Under the pieces are notes generated by a model. It did no database searches. It saw only the letters and a list, made by a program, of their open reading frames with translations, and had not been told where the DNA came from. Positions 34,565 through 41,936 of a stretch of DNA of 64,000 bases are shown piece by piece. The stretch comes from Marivivens aquimaris (GTDB taxonomy: Bacteria > Pseudomonadota > Alphaproteobacteria > Rhodobacterales > Rhodobacteraceae). A program made the position numbers and the translations under genes. Numbering within the stretch: position 1 is the stretch's first letter; the number at the start of each line of letters is the position of its first letter. The stretch covers positions 2,075,001-2,139,000 of the forward strand of contig NZ_JADBGB010000001.1 of the NCBI RefSeq assembly GCF_015220045.1, written 5' to 3'.

Positions 34565-34593
34565 GTGTCATCCAACTCTCACACCGTTGTCAC
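34565..34593 (+). promoter_or_regulatory. Candidate Pho box (three 7-base units spaced by 4)
   Basis: Three direct repeats GTGTCAT, CTCTCAC and TTGTCAC start at 34565, 34576 and 34587, exactly 11 bases apart, matching the PhoB-box pattern CTGTCAT-N4-CTGTCAT with a third unit. The array lies just after the gabD terminator and 50 bases before the secreted phytase-like gene. No strong -10 hexamer was identified, which is usual for PhoB-dependent promoters. Confidence 0.65.
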
Positions 34594-34642
34594 GTCTTGC
34601 GGCCACCTCCGTGCCACTGACCATTCTGACCCAGAGAGTAGC

Positions 34643-36802
34643 ATGACCATCAAGACCGTCTGCCTGACCTCGATCCTCGCGCTGACTGCTGGCAGCGCCA
34701 TGGCCGAGATGAATTTCAACCGCATTTCTTCGTTTGCCACGCCGCACAACATGGCCGAAGGCGAAGACATGTCGCAGGAAACCTCGGCCGAGATCATTTC
34801 GGCCTCCGCAGACGGCATGACCATCGTCTATTCCGACAGCCCGCTCGGCGTGATCGGCATGATCGACATCACCGACCCGACGAACCCGCAGCCCAAGGGC
34901 AACGTGGCTGTCGACGGTGAACCGACCGCAGTGTCGGTCATCGGCAACACCGCGTTTGCTGGCGTGAATACCTCGGAAAGCTACACTGCGCCGTCGGGCA
35001 AGCTGGTGTCCATCGACCTCGCGTCGGGCGAAATCACTGGCGAGTGCGACCTCGGTGGCCAGCCGGATTCGACCGCAGTCGCCAAGGACGGTTCATTCGT
35101 TGCTGTGGCTATCGAAAACGAGCGTGACGAAGACCTCGGTGATGGCCGCGTCGGTCAGGCTCCGGGCGGTTACATGGTCAAGGTCATGATTGAAGACGAA
35201 ACCATCGTCTGCGATAGCCTGTTGAAAATCGACGTTTCTGGTCTGACCGAGATCGCACCGGAAGATCCGGAACCGGAATTCGTTGACGTGAACAGCCTCG
35301 GCGAGATCGCTGTCACCCTGCAAGAAAACAACGCTATCGTCGTCATCGGCGCTGACGGCGAAGTCATGAACCAGTTCTCGGCTGGCTCGGTCGATCTGGA
35401 AAATATCGACGCCACCGACGAGCGCGGCGCTCTGCGCTTCACCGAAAGCCAGATGGGCCGCCTGCGCGAGCCTGACGGCCTCCAGTGGATCGACGACAAC
35501 CACTTCGCCATCGCCAACGAAGGCGACATGGACGGCGGTTCGCGCGGTTTCACCATCTTCCACAAGGACGGCACCGTGGTCTATGAGGCCGGCACCTCGT
35601 TCGAAGAAGCCATCATCCAGGCCGGCCACTATCCGGACAAGCGTTCGGACGCCAAGGGCAACGAGCCTGAGGGCATGGAGTTCGCTGTCTTCGGCGACAC
35701 TCCGTACCTGTTCATCCTGTCCGAGCGTTCGTCGATGGTCGGCGTCTATGACGTCACCGACCCGACTGCTCCGGTCCTGAAGAACCTGCTGCCGTCGGGC
35801 ATCTCGCCGGAAGGCGCAATTGCGATCCCGTCGCGCAACCTGCTCGTCACCGCGAACGAGACCGACCTGATCGAAGACGGCGGCGCACGCGCTCACGTCA
35901 TGTTCTACGAACTGCAAGACGCACCGGCTGCCTACCCGCAGCTGACCTCCGAAGGTGCGGACGAGCTGATCGGTTGGGGCGCAATCTCGGGCATGGTCGC
36001 TGGCGAAGACGGCATGGTCTACGCGGTCAACGACAGCTTCTACAGCTACCAGCCGCGCATCTTCACCATCGACACCAAGCAGACTCCTGCGCGCATCGTT
36101 GCAGCAACCGACGTCACCCGTGGTGGCTATCCGGCGCAAAAGCTGGACATGGAAGGCATCACCCTTGATGGCGAAGGCGGCTTCTGGGTCGCTTCGGAAG
36201 GCCGCACCGACCGTATGGTTCCGCACGGCCTCTACCACATCAACGCAGACGGCGAGATCGAAGAAGAAATCTCGCTACCGGCAGAACTGCTGGCCGTCGA
36301 GAAGCGCTACGGCTTCGAAGGCGTCACCATGATCGGTGACACCCTGTGGATGGCCGTTCAGCGTGAGTGGGCCGATGACGCCGACAACTTCGTCAAGCTC
36401 GTTGCCTACAATACCGATAGCGAAGAGTGGGGCGCCGTTTCGTTCCCGAAAGACGAGCCCGCAGCTGGCTGGGTCGGCCTGTCGGAAATCACCGCACACG
36501 GTGACTACGTCTACCTGATCGAGCGCGACAACCAGATCGGTGAAGCCGCCGCGATCAAGCAGATCGTCCGCGTCCCCGCTTCGGAAATGGTTCCGGCCGC
36601 TCTCGGCACCGAACTGCCCGTCGTCACCAAAGAAGTCGTCCGTGACCTGATCCCCGATCTGGCTGCAAACGGCGGCTACGTTGTCGACAAGATCGAAGGT
36701 CTGGCGATCTTCGAAGACGGCACGACTTGGGTTTCGACCGACAACGACGGCGTCGACGACAGCTCGGGCGAGACGTTCTTCTGGACCATCGGCCAGATGT
36801 AA
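34643..36802 (+). CDS. Secreted phytase-like esterase (choice-of-anchor I plus esterase-like domains)
   Basis: This 719-residue protein has a signal peptide ending SAMA, then a beta-propeller-like region of the choice-of-anchor I type (about 30-400: DITDPTNP repeats, VSIDLASGE), and a C-terminal esterase-like activity of phytase domain (about 450-719: DMEGITLDGEGGFWVASEGR, FEGVTMIGD). It is rich in aspartate and glutamate and probably binds calcium. The candidate Pho box upstream suggests induction by phosphate starvation to release phosphate from organic esters. The substrate is unknown. Confidence 0.85.
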   Translation: MTIKTVCLTSILALTAGSAMAEMNFNRISSFATPHNMAEGEDMSQETSAEIISASADGMTIVYSDSPLGVIGMIDITDPTNPQPKGNVAVDGEPTAVSVIGNTAFAGVNTSESYTAPSGKLVSIDLASGEITGECDLGGQPDSTAVAKDGSFVAVAIENERDEDLGDGRVGQAPGGYMVKVMIEDETIVCDSLLKIDVSGLTEIAPEDPEPEFVDVNSLGEIAVTLQENNAIVVIGADGEVMNQFSAGSVDLENIDATDERGALRFTESQMGRLREPDGLQWIDDNHFAIANEGDMDGGSRGFTIFHKDGTVVYEAGTSFEEAIIQAGHYPDKRSDAKGNEPEGMEFAVFGDTPYLFILSERSSMVGVYDVTDPTAPVLKNLLPSGISPEGAIAIPSRNLLVTANETDLIEDGGARAHVMFYELQDAPAAYPQLTSEGADELIGWGAISGMVAGEDGMVYAVNDSFYSYQPRIFTIDTKQTPARIVAATDVTRGGYPAQKLDMEGITLDGEGGFWVASEGRTDRMVPHGLYHINADGEIEEEISLPAELLAVEKRYGFEGVTMIGDTLWMAVQREWADDADNFVKLVAYNTDSEEWGAVSFPKDEPAAGWVGLSEITAHGDYVYLIERDNQIGEAAAIKQIVRVPASEMVPAALGTELPVVTKEVVRDLIPDLAANGGYVVDKIEGLAIFEDGTTWVSTDNDGVDDSSGETFFWTIGQM

Positions 36803-36826
36803 GTCACACAATTCGGACTTTACAGC

Positions 36827-36850
36827 AGGGGCCCTTCGGGGCCCTTGTTT
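36827..36850 (+). terminator. Probable terminator of the phytase-like gene
   Basis: GGGCCC-ttcg-GGGCCC forms a compact stem followed by TTGTTT. Confidence 0.6.
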
Positions 36851-36863
36851 CGTTGCGGGATAT

Positions 36864-36925
36864 GAGGGGCTTTGCCCCCTCTGCCCTTCGGGCATTCACC
36901 CCCAAGGTATTTTTATCAAAGTGAA
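36864..36925 (+). repeat. 3'-end palindromic element, copy B
   Basis: Read in the direction of the phytase-like gene, GAGGGGCTTTGCCCCCTC is followed by a second hairpin (TGCCCTTCGGGCA), CACCCCC and the tail AAGGTATTTTTATCAAAGTG. The tail groups it with copies A and F. Confidence 0.75.
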
Positions 36926-36957
36926 TAGAGCGCGGCTTTGTTTGAAAGGATCAGGTC

Positions 36958-37572
36958 ATGACGGCGAAGACACCGAAATTCTGGAACTGGATGGCGGAGC
37001 GCTATGCCAAGTCGCCCATCGCGGACGAGGCATCCTATCAGGCGAAACTGGCCAAGACGCTGGAGCATGTGGATCAGGAGAGCCGCGTCGGTGAGCTTGG
37101 CTGCGGCACAGGATCGACGGCGATCTTTATCGCGCCGCATGTGCGAGAGATCGTGGCCGCCGACTTTGCCGAAAACATGATCGCAATCGCGCGGCGGAAG
37201 GCGGAGGCGGCGGGGCTGACGAATGCCAACTTTCGAGTGGGGTCGATGGAGGTGCTGGACGGTGAGTTCGATGCTTTCCTCTGCCACAGCATTCTGCATC
37301 TGGTGCACAACCCGCAAGACATCATTGCCGAGGTCGCTGCCAAGCTGAAATCTGGCGGCGTGTTGATCAGTTCGACCGCTTGTGTTGCGGATATGGGTGT
37401 GGGGATGAAGATCCTGCTGCCGTTCCTTCGCTGGCCGTGGCTGGGGCTGACGCCTTACTCGCGCACCAAGGAGGAGATGCGGGAGATGTACCGCAAGGCC
37501 GGACTGGAGATCGTCCATGACTGGCAGCCGAACAAGAAAGCGGCGCTGTTCCTGATCGGGCGGAAGACATGA
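36958..37572 (+). CDS. Class I SAM-dependent methyltransferase
   Basis: This 204-residue protein has the SAM-binding motif I GELGCGTGSTA (about 45-55), the acidic residue ending the second strand in VAADFAENM, and a post-motif region FDAFLCHSILHLVHNP. It resembles the small UbiE/type-11 methyltransferases; the substrate is unknown. It is monocistronic, starts after AAAGGATCAGG, and uses more GGG and GAG codons than its neighbours. Confidence 0.8.
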   Translation: MTAKTPKFWNWMAERYAKSPIADEASYQAKLAKTLEHVDQESRVGELGCGTGSTAIFIAPHVREIVAADFAENMIAIARRKAEAAGLTNANFRVGSMEVLDGEFDAFLCHSILHLVHNPQDIIAEVAAKLKSGGVLISSTACVADMGVGMKILLPFLRWPWLGLTPYSRTKEEMREMYRKAGLEIVHDWQPNKKAALFLIGRKT

Positions 37573-37598
37573 AAAGGGCGGGGAAATCCCCGCCCTTC
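37572..37598. terminator. Bidirectional terminator between the methyltransferase and purU
   Basis: AAGGGCGGGG and CCCCGCCCTT pair around an AAAT loop, with an A run on the left serving the minus strand. Confidence 0.85.
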
Positions 37599-37603
37599 GT
37601 TCA

Positions 37604-38488
37604 TTAGCCCATACGCTCGGATGCGTAGCCGCCCGGGCTTGCCGGGAAGACAACGGTCTTGTCGCCGTTAAGAAACACGCGACGCTGGACGTGCGCCTGG
37701 ATCGCACGGGACAGAACCTGAGCTTCGACGTCGCGGCCGAGCGAGACGTAGTCTTCCGGCGATTGGGCGTGGGTGACGCGTACAACGTCCTGTTCGATGA
37801 TCGGACCTTCGTCGAGGTCGGCAGTTACGTAGTGCGAGGTCGCACCGATCAGCTTCACGCCTTTTTCGAACGCCTGCTTGTAGGGGTTCGCGCCTTTGAA
37901 CGACGGCAGGAACGAGTGGTGGATGTTGATGATGCGGCCCGACATCTTCTGGCACATCGCATCCGACAGGATCTGCATGTAGCGCGCGAGAACGATCAGC
38001 TCAGCGCCCGAATCCTCGACCACCTGCATGATCTGGGCTTCGGCCTGCGGCTTGTTTTCTTTGGTGACCTTGATGCAGTGGAACGGGATGTCGTTGTTCA
38101 CGACAACCTTCTGGTAGTCCATGTGGTTCGAGATCACGGCAACGATGTCGATCGGCAGGCCGCCGATTTTCCAGCGGTAAAGCAGGTCGTTCAGGCAGTG
38201 GCCGAAACGGGAGACCATGATGACGACTTTGGTCTTCGCACCGTCGACGAAGAAATCGTAGTCCATGTCGAATTCGGCGCCGGTGGCCTCGAAGCCTTTG
38301 ATCAGCTCTTCAAGGGTCATACCGGTTTCGGCGGTGAAGCTGGCGCGCAGGAAGAATTTGCCAGTTTTCTGGTCGTCGAACTGGGCGGTATCGGTGATGT
38401 TGCAACCGTTATCCGCCATGTAGTTGGCAACGGCCGCGACGATTCCGCGGGTCGATTTGCAGGTCACTGTAAGAACGTATTTCGACAT
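37604..38488 (-). CDS. purU: Formyltetrahydrofolate deformylase
   Basis: This 294-residue enzyme hydrolyses 10-formyl-THF to formate and THF, balancing one-carbon pools. An N-terminal ACT domain (about 3-80, YVLTVTCKSTRGIVAAVA) precedes a formyltransferase-type catalytic domain with IINIHHSFLPSFKGANPY and the late aspartate in DEGPIIEQD. The frame is open upstream, but GGAG 6 bases before the ATG at 38488 and family alignment fix the start. It ends at a shared terminator. Confidence 0.95.
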   Translation of the reverse strand: MSKYVLTVTCKSTRGIVAAVANYMADNGCNITDTAQFDDQKTGKFFLRASFTAETGMTLEELIKGFEATGAEFDMDYDFFVDGAKTKVVIMVSRFGHCLNDLLYRWKIGGLPIDIVAVISNHMDYQKVVVNNDIPFHCIKVTKENKPQAEAQIMQVVEDSGAELIVLARYMQILSDAMCQKMSGRIINIHHSFLPSFKGANPYKQAFEKGVKLIGATSHYVTADLDEGPIIEQDVVRVTHAQSPEDYVSLGRDVEAQVLSRAIQAHVQRRVFLNGDKTVVFPASPGGYASERMG

Positions 38489-38683
38489 GGTGGTCTCCGG
38501 TATGCTTTCGCTGGCTATTACAGACAGCCCACGCAGATTCCATTGAACAGGAGCGCCGTTTTTCAGCCATTTGCGGCATTTTGTGTCGTCGCGGGGAAAC
38601 GTCCGCTCCGATTGTTGCGTTTTGGACCTGATTGTGGACACCCGTTTCCTTTCGGAACGGTACCGGAATACCGAACGGCGACC

Positions 38684-39430
38684 TCAGGTTGCGGCTTTCA
38701 CCCATGAGAGGCCATTAGTCGTCAGGCCGCGGGGATTGTACTCGCCGCTGACGTAGCCGCCGTATCCGTCCGCCCGGAGACGGTCGAAGAACGCTTCGTG
38801 ATTTTCAGGCTCATGCCTGTGAGGCGCGCCGCCGACCTGAACATGGGTGACACGGTGGCCGATGCGGTCCCAGACTTTGACAATGTCGCCCTCGATCATC
38901 GCGGCGTGAAAAGTGTCGAATAGCAAGGACAGGTTGGGCGCGGCGACCTCGTCCAGAATGCGGACGGCTTCGTCGAAGTCGCAGAGGAAATAGCCAGGCA
39001 TCGAAGTGCGGTTGATCGGCTCAATGAGCAAGGACATGTGCGGCGCTTGTTCGGCCGCCCAGCGCAGGTTCTCGACGTAAGTCAAACGCGCCTCTGAGCC
39101 CTCGGCACTGCCGGACATAATGTGCATACGTGTCACGCCGAGCGCCTTCGCGAACCGCAGTGCCCGCGCAAAATCGCGGCGGAAGCGATCCTTGAGTTCG
39201 GGCACGGCCGCCCAGCCCCGATCTCCGCCAGTATAGTTCGGCGGCGGGCAGTTCATGGTGACGAGCTGCATATCGTACTTGGCCATGCGGGACAGGATCT
39301 CGTTCGCCGGATCGTCATAGGGAAACTGGACTTCGACCGCAGTGAAGCCTGCCATTCCCGCAGCGTCGATACGCTCCAAGAGGCCGCCCGCTTCGGGGAA
39401 GAGCAGCGAAAGGTTCGCGCAGGTTTTCAT
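38684..39430 (-). CDS. hyi: Hydroxypyruvate isomerase family protein
   Basis: This 248-residue TIM-barrel protein matches Hyi/OtnI-like isomerases: it starts MKTCANLSLLFPE, carries IEPINRTSMPGYFL with the metal glutamate, LFDTFHAAM, and ends VSGEYNPRG. Members interconvert hydroxypyruvate and tartronate semialdehyde or act on related acids. It abuts DUF1285 upstream with no spacer. No gcl or glxR is adjacent, so the exact substrate is open. Confidence 0.87.
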   Translation of the reverse strand: MKTCANLSLLFPEAGGLLERIDAAGMAGFTAVEVQFPYDDPANEILSRMAKYDMQLVTMNCPPPNYTGGDRGWAAVPELKDRFRRDFARALRFAKALGVTRMHIMSGSAEGSEARLTYVENLRWAAEQAPHMSLLIEPINRTSMPGYFLCDFDEAVRILDEVAAPNLSLLFDTFHAAMIEGDIVKVWDRIGHRVTHVQVGGAPHRHEPENHEAFFDRLRADGYGGYVSGEYNPRGLTTNGLSWVKAAT

Positions 39431-39994
39431 TTAATCCCTGAGTTCTGCCGCCGGAATGATCGGAAAGAATGTGCCGCCGGAGCTGACACCGAACATGCCG
39501 TCCTGCTCTTCCCCGAGATCAACAAGGCGATAGAACGATTTGCGGTCGATCAACGCTTCGAGGTTGCGGCGGATCAGGATGTAGGGTGACGGCTCGCCGT
39601 CTTCATCGCGAACAACGCGGATCGGATGATCCGGCCCGGCGACGACAGAGTCACCGACATTGGTCACGAACCGAAGGCCGCCCTCCTCGGGTTCGAAATC
39701 AACAGCAACAAAGGGTGCATCGTCGACTTTGATCCCGACCTTCTCGACCGGCGTAACAAGAAAGTAGTCATCACCATCTTTGCGGATGATTGACGCGAAC
39801 AGATTGACCAACGGCTGCCGCCCGATGGGCGTGCCAAGATAAAACCACGTTCCATCACGCGCGATGCGCATATCGATGTCGCCACAAAAAGGCGGGTTCC
39901 ATTTATCGACCGGCGGCGGCCCCTTTTTGGAGGCAGCCTTCGCCGAGGCCGCTATGTTATCTGCCGAAGGTGTCACAATCTTTTGTGTCATCAT
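39431..39994 (-). CDS. DUF1285 family protein
   Basis: This 187-residue soluble protein has the DUF1285 pattern: WNPPFCGDIDMRIARDGTWFYLG followed by RQPLVNLFASI and EKVGIKVDDAPF. The family is widespread in proteobacteria with unknown function. Two adjacent ATG codons are possible starts. It is divergent from the MoxR operon and directly upstream of hyi, suggesting cotranscription. Confidence 0.82.
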   Translation of the reverse strand: MMTQKIVTPSADNIAASAKAASKKGPPPVDKWNPPFCGDIDMRIARDGTWFYLGTPIGRQPLVNLFASIIRKDGDDYFLVTPVEKVGIKVDDAPFVAVDFEPEEGGLRFVTNVGDSVVAGPDHPIRVVRDEDGEPSPYILIRRNLEALIDRKSFYRLVDLGEEQDGMFGVSSGGTFFPIIPAAELRD

Positions 39995-40062
39995 GCTTTT
40001 CCGATTGGGAGCCGGTCTGTTATCTGGTTCACTGATAGATATAGGTCATAAGGAGCATTGTC

Positions 40063-41067
40063 ATGGCTGCACCCGCCGATCTGGTGGCAGAGATTGAATC
40101 TCTGGGACAGAAACTGGGGCAAGCGCGGGAAAGTATCGCCAGACGCTTCATCGGACAGGACCGCGTTGTGGACCTCGTCCTCGCTTCCCTCATTTCAGGT
40201 GGCCACGCGCTGCTGATCGGTCTTCCGGGGCTAGGCAAAACACGCCTAGTACAGACGCTGTCGACCGTGATGGGGCTGGATGAAAACCGCGTCCAGTTCA
40301 CGCCGGATCTGATGCCCGCCGATATTCTTGGCTCCGAAGTGCTGGAGACCGCTGCTGACGGCACCCGCGCGTTCCGCTTCGTTCCCGGTCCGATTTTCTG
40401 CCAGCTTCTGATGGCAGACGAGATCAACCGCGCCTCGCCGCGCACCCAGTCCGCCCTCCTGCAAGCGATGCAGGAACGCGAGGTGACGATTGCAGGCGAA
40501 CACCGCCCGCTTGGCCGCCCGTTCCATGTTCTGGCAACCCAGAACCCGCTCGAACAGGAAGGCACCTACCCGCTGCCCGAAGCGCAGCTCGACCGTTTTC
40601 TGCTTTCCATTGACGTTCCCTATCCAACCCGCAATGCGGAGCGTGATATCCTGCTCGCAACGACAGGTGTCGAAGAGGACGCAGCGCACGCCGTATTCAC
40701 AGCCGACGAACTCCTCGCCGCCCAGACGCTCCTGCGCCGGATGCCTGTCGGTGAGGCCATCGTGGACATGATCCTCGACCTCGTGCGCTCCTGCCGACCC
40801 GATGCCGACGCGCCGGAAGCCATTCGCCAGAACGTCTCATGGGGCCCCGGTCCTCGTGCGGCTCAGGCGCTGATGCTGACTGCCCGCGCACATGCGCTGA
40901 TGCACGGTCGCCTTTCGCCCTCGCCCGAGGACGTGCTGGCCATGGCCGAGCCTGTCCTGTCGCACCGAATGGCGCTGACCTTCGCGGCTCGTGCGCGCGG
41001 TGAAAGCCTGCCCGCCATCATCGACACCGTCGCCCGCTCCGTCACCCGCACCGGAGTTGCTGCGTGA
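40063..41067 (+). CDS. MoxR-family AAA+ ATPase
   Basis: This 334-residue ATPase has the Walker A GLPGLGKT (about 51-58), Walker B in LLMADEINRASPRTQ, and the sensor region ATQNPLEQEGTYPLPEAQLDRF typical of MoxR. MoxR proteins act as chaperones that activate VWA-domain partners. AAGGAG precedes the ATG. It heads a four-gene operon whose next gene overlaps by 4 bases. Confidence 0.93.
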   Translation: MAAPADLVAEIESLGQKLGQARESIARRFIGQDRVVDLVLASLISGGHALLIGLPGLGKTRLVQTLSTVMGLDENRVQFTPDLMPADILGSEVLETAADGTRAFRFVPGPIFCQLLMADEINRASPRTQSALLQAMQEREVTIAGEHRPLGRPFHVLATQNPLEQEGTYPLPEAQLDRFLLSIDVPYPTRNAERDILLATTGVEEDAAHAVFTADELLAAQTLLRRMPVGEAIVDMILDLVRSCRPDADAPEAIRQNVSWGPGPRAAQALMLTARAHALMHGRLSPSPEDVLAMAEPVLSHRMALTFAARARGESLPAIIDTVARSVTRTGVAA

Positions 41068-41936
41068 CCGATCCGCTGGCCCTGCGAGCGGAGGCCGAAC
41101 ACCTAGCCTCCCCCATGCCGACGCTACTCGCCGAGGCAGAGCACTTAGCGACCACCGTGATCCTCGGGGAACACGGGCGTCGCCGTGCAGGGCTTGGCGA
41201 TACGTTCTGGCAATATCGCCCCGCGCAGGACCATGACGAAGCACGCCTGATCGACTGGCGCCGCTCCGCCCGTTCGGATTCCACCTTCGTGCAGGATAAG
41301 GAATGGCAGATCGCGCAGTCGGTCCTTCTGTGGATCGACCGTGGCGCGTCCATGGGCTTTACCTCGCTGAAATCAGAAGAGACCAAAGGCCACCGCGCCC
41401 GCGTTCTCGCCTTGGCGACGTCCATTCTAATGGTGCGCGGCGGTGAACGTGTAGGCCTGACGGGCCTACGCCTGCCACCCCGCCGCGGCGTCGCGCAGAT
41501 CGAACAGATGGCGAGCATTCTGGCCGAGGACGAACAGGCCGAATACGGCTCGCCTGTCACCGATGGGATGCTGCCGCACTCGCGCGCGCTGTTCATCTCG
41601 GATTTCCTCGGTGACCTGTCAGGGGCGGAGGACGCCCTTCTCCGCGCTGCAGATCGCGGTGTCGGCGGCGCGCTTTTGCAGATCCTCGACCCGCAGGAAG
41701 AAGAGTTTCCCTTTGACGGTCGCACGATCTTTGAATCCATGGGCGGCACCTTGAAGCATGAAACGCTCCGCGCTCGCGACCTGAAGGCCGAATACCTCGA
41801 ACGATTGGCAGAGCGCAAAGACCGCCTCGCCCATCTTGCCCGCACCGCAGGTTGGCAATTCCACACTCACCACACGATGCAGAGCGCGATGAGCGTCCTT
41901 CTGTGGCTCTTCGGCGCATTGGAGCGCAAGCGCTGA
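41064..41936 (+). CDS. DUF58 domain protein
   Basis: This 290-residue protein has the DUF58 core GLGDTFWQYRPAQDHDEARLIDWRRSARSD. A VWA-like region follows (LLWIDRGASMGF) in which the metal site is degenerate. DUF58 proteins are nearly always encoded after MoxR. Its start overlaps the MoxR stop (ATGA), and its stop overlaps the next start (TGATG). Confidence 0.9.
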   Translation: MTDPLALRAEAEHLASPMPTLLAEAEHLATTVILGEHGRRRAGLGDTFWQYRPAQDHDEARLIDWRRSARSDSTFVQDKEWQIAQSVLLWIDRGASMGFTSLKSEETKGHRARVLALATSILMVRGGERVGLTGLRLPPRRGVAQIEQMASILAEDEQAEYGSPVTDGMLPHSRALFISDFLGDLSGAEDALLRAADRGVGGALLQILDPQEEEFPFDGRTIFESMGGTLKHETLRARDLKAEYLERLAERKDRLAHLARTAGWQFHTHHTMQSAMSVLLWLFGALERKR

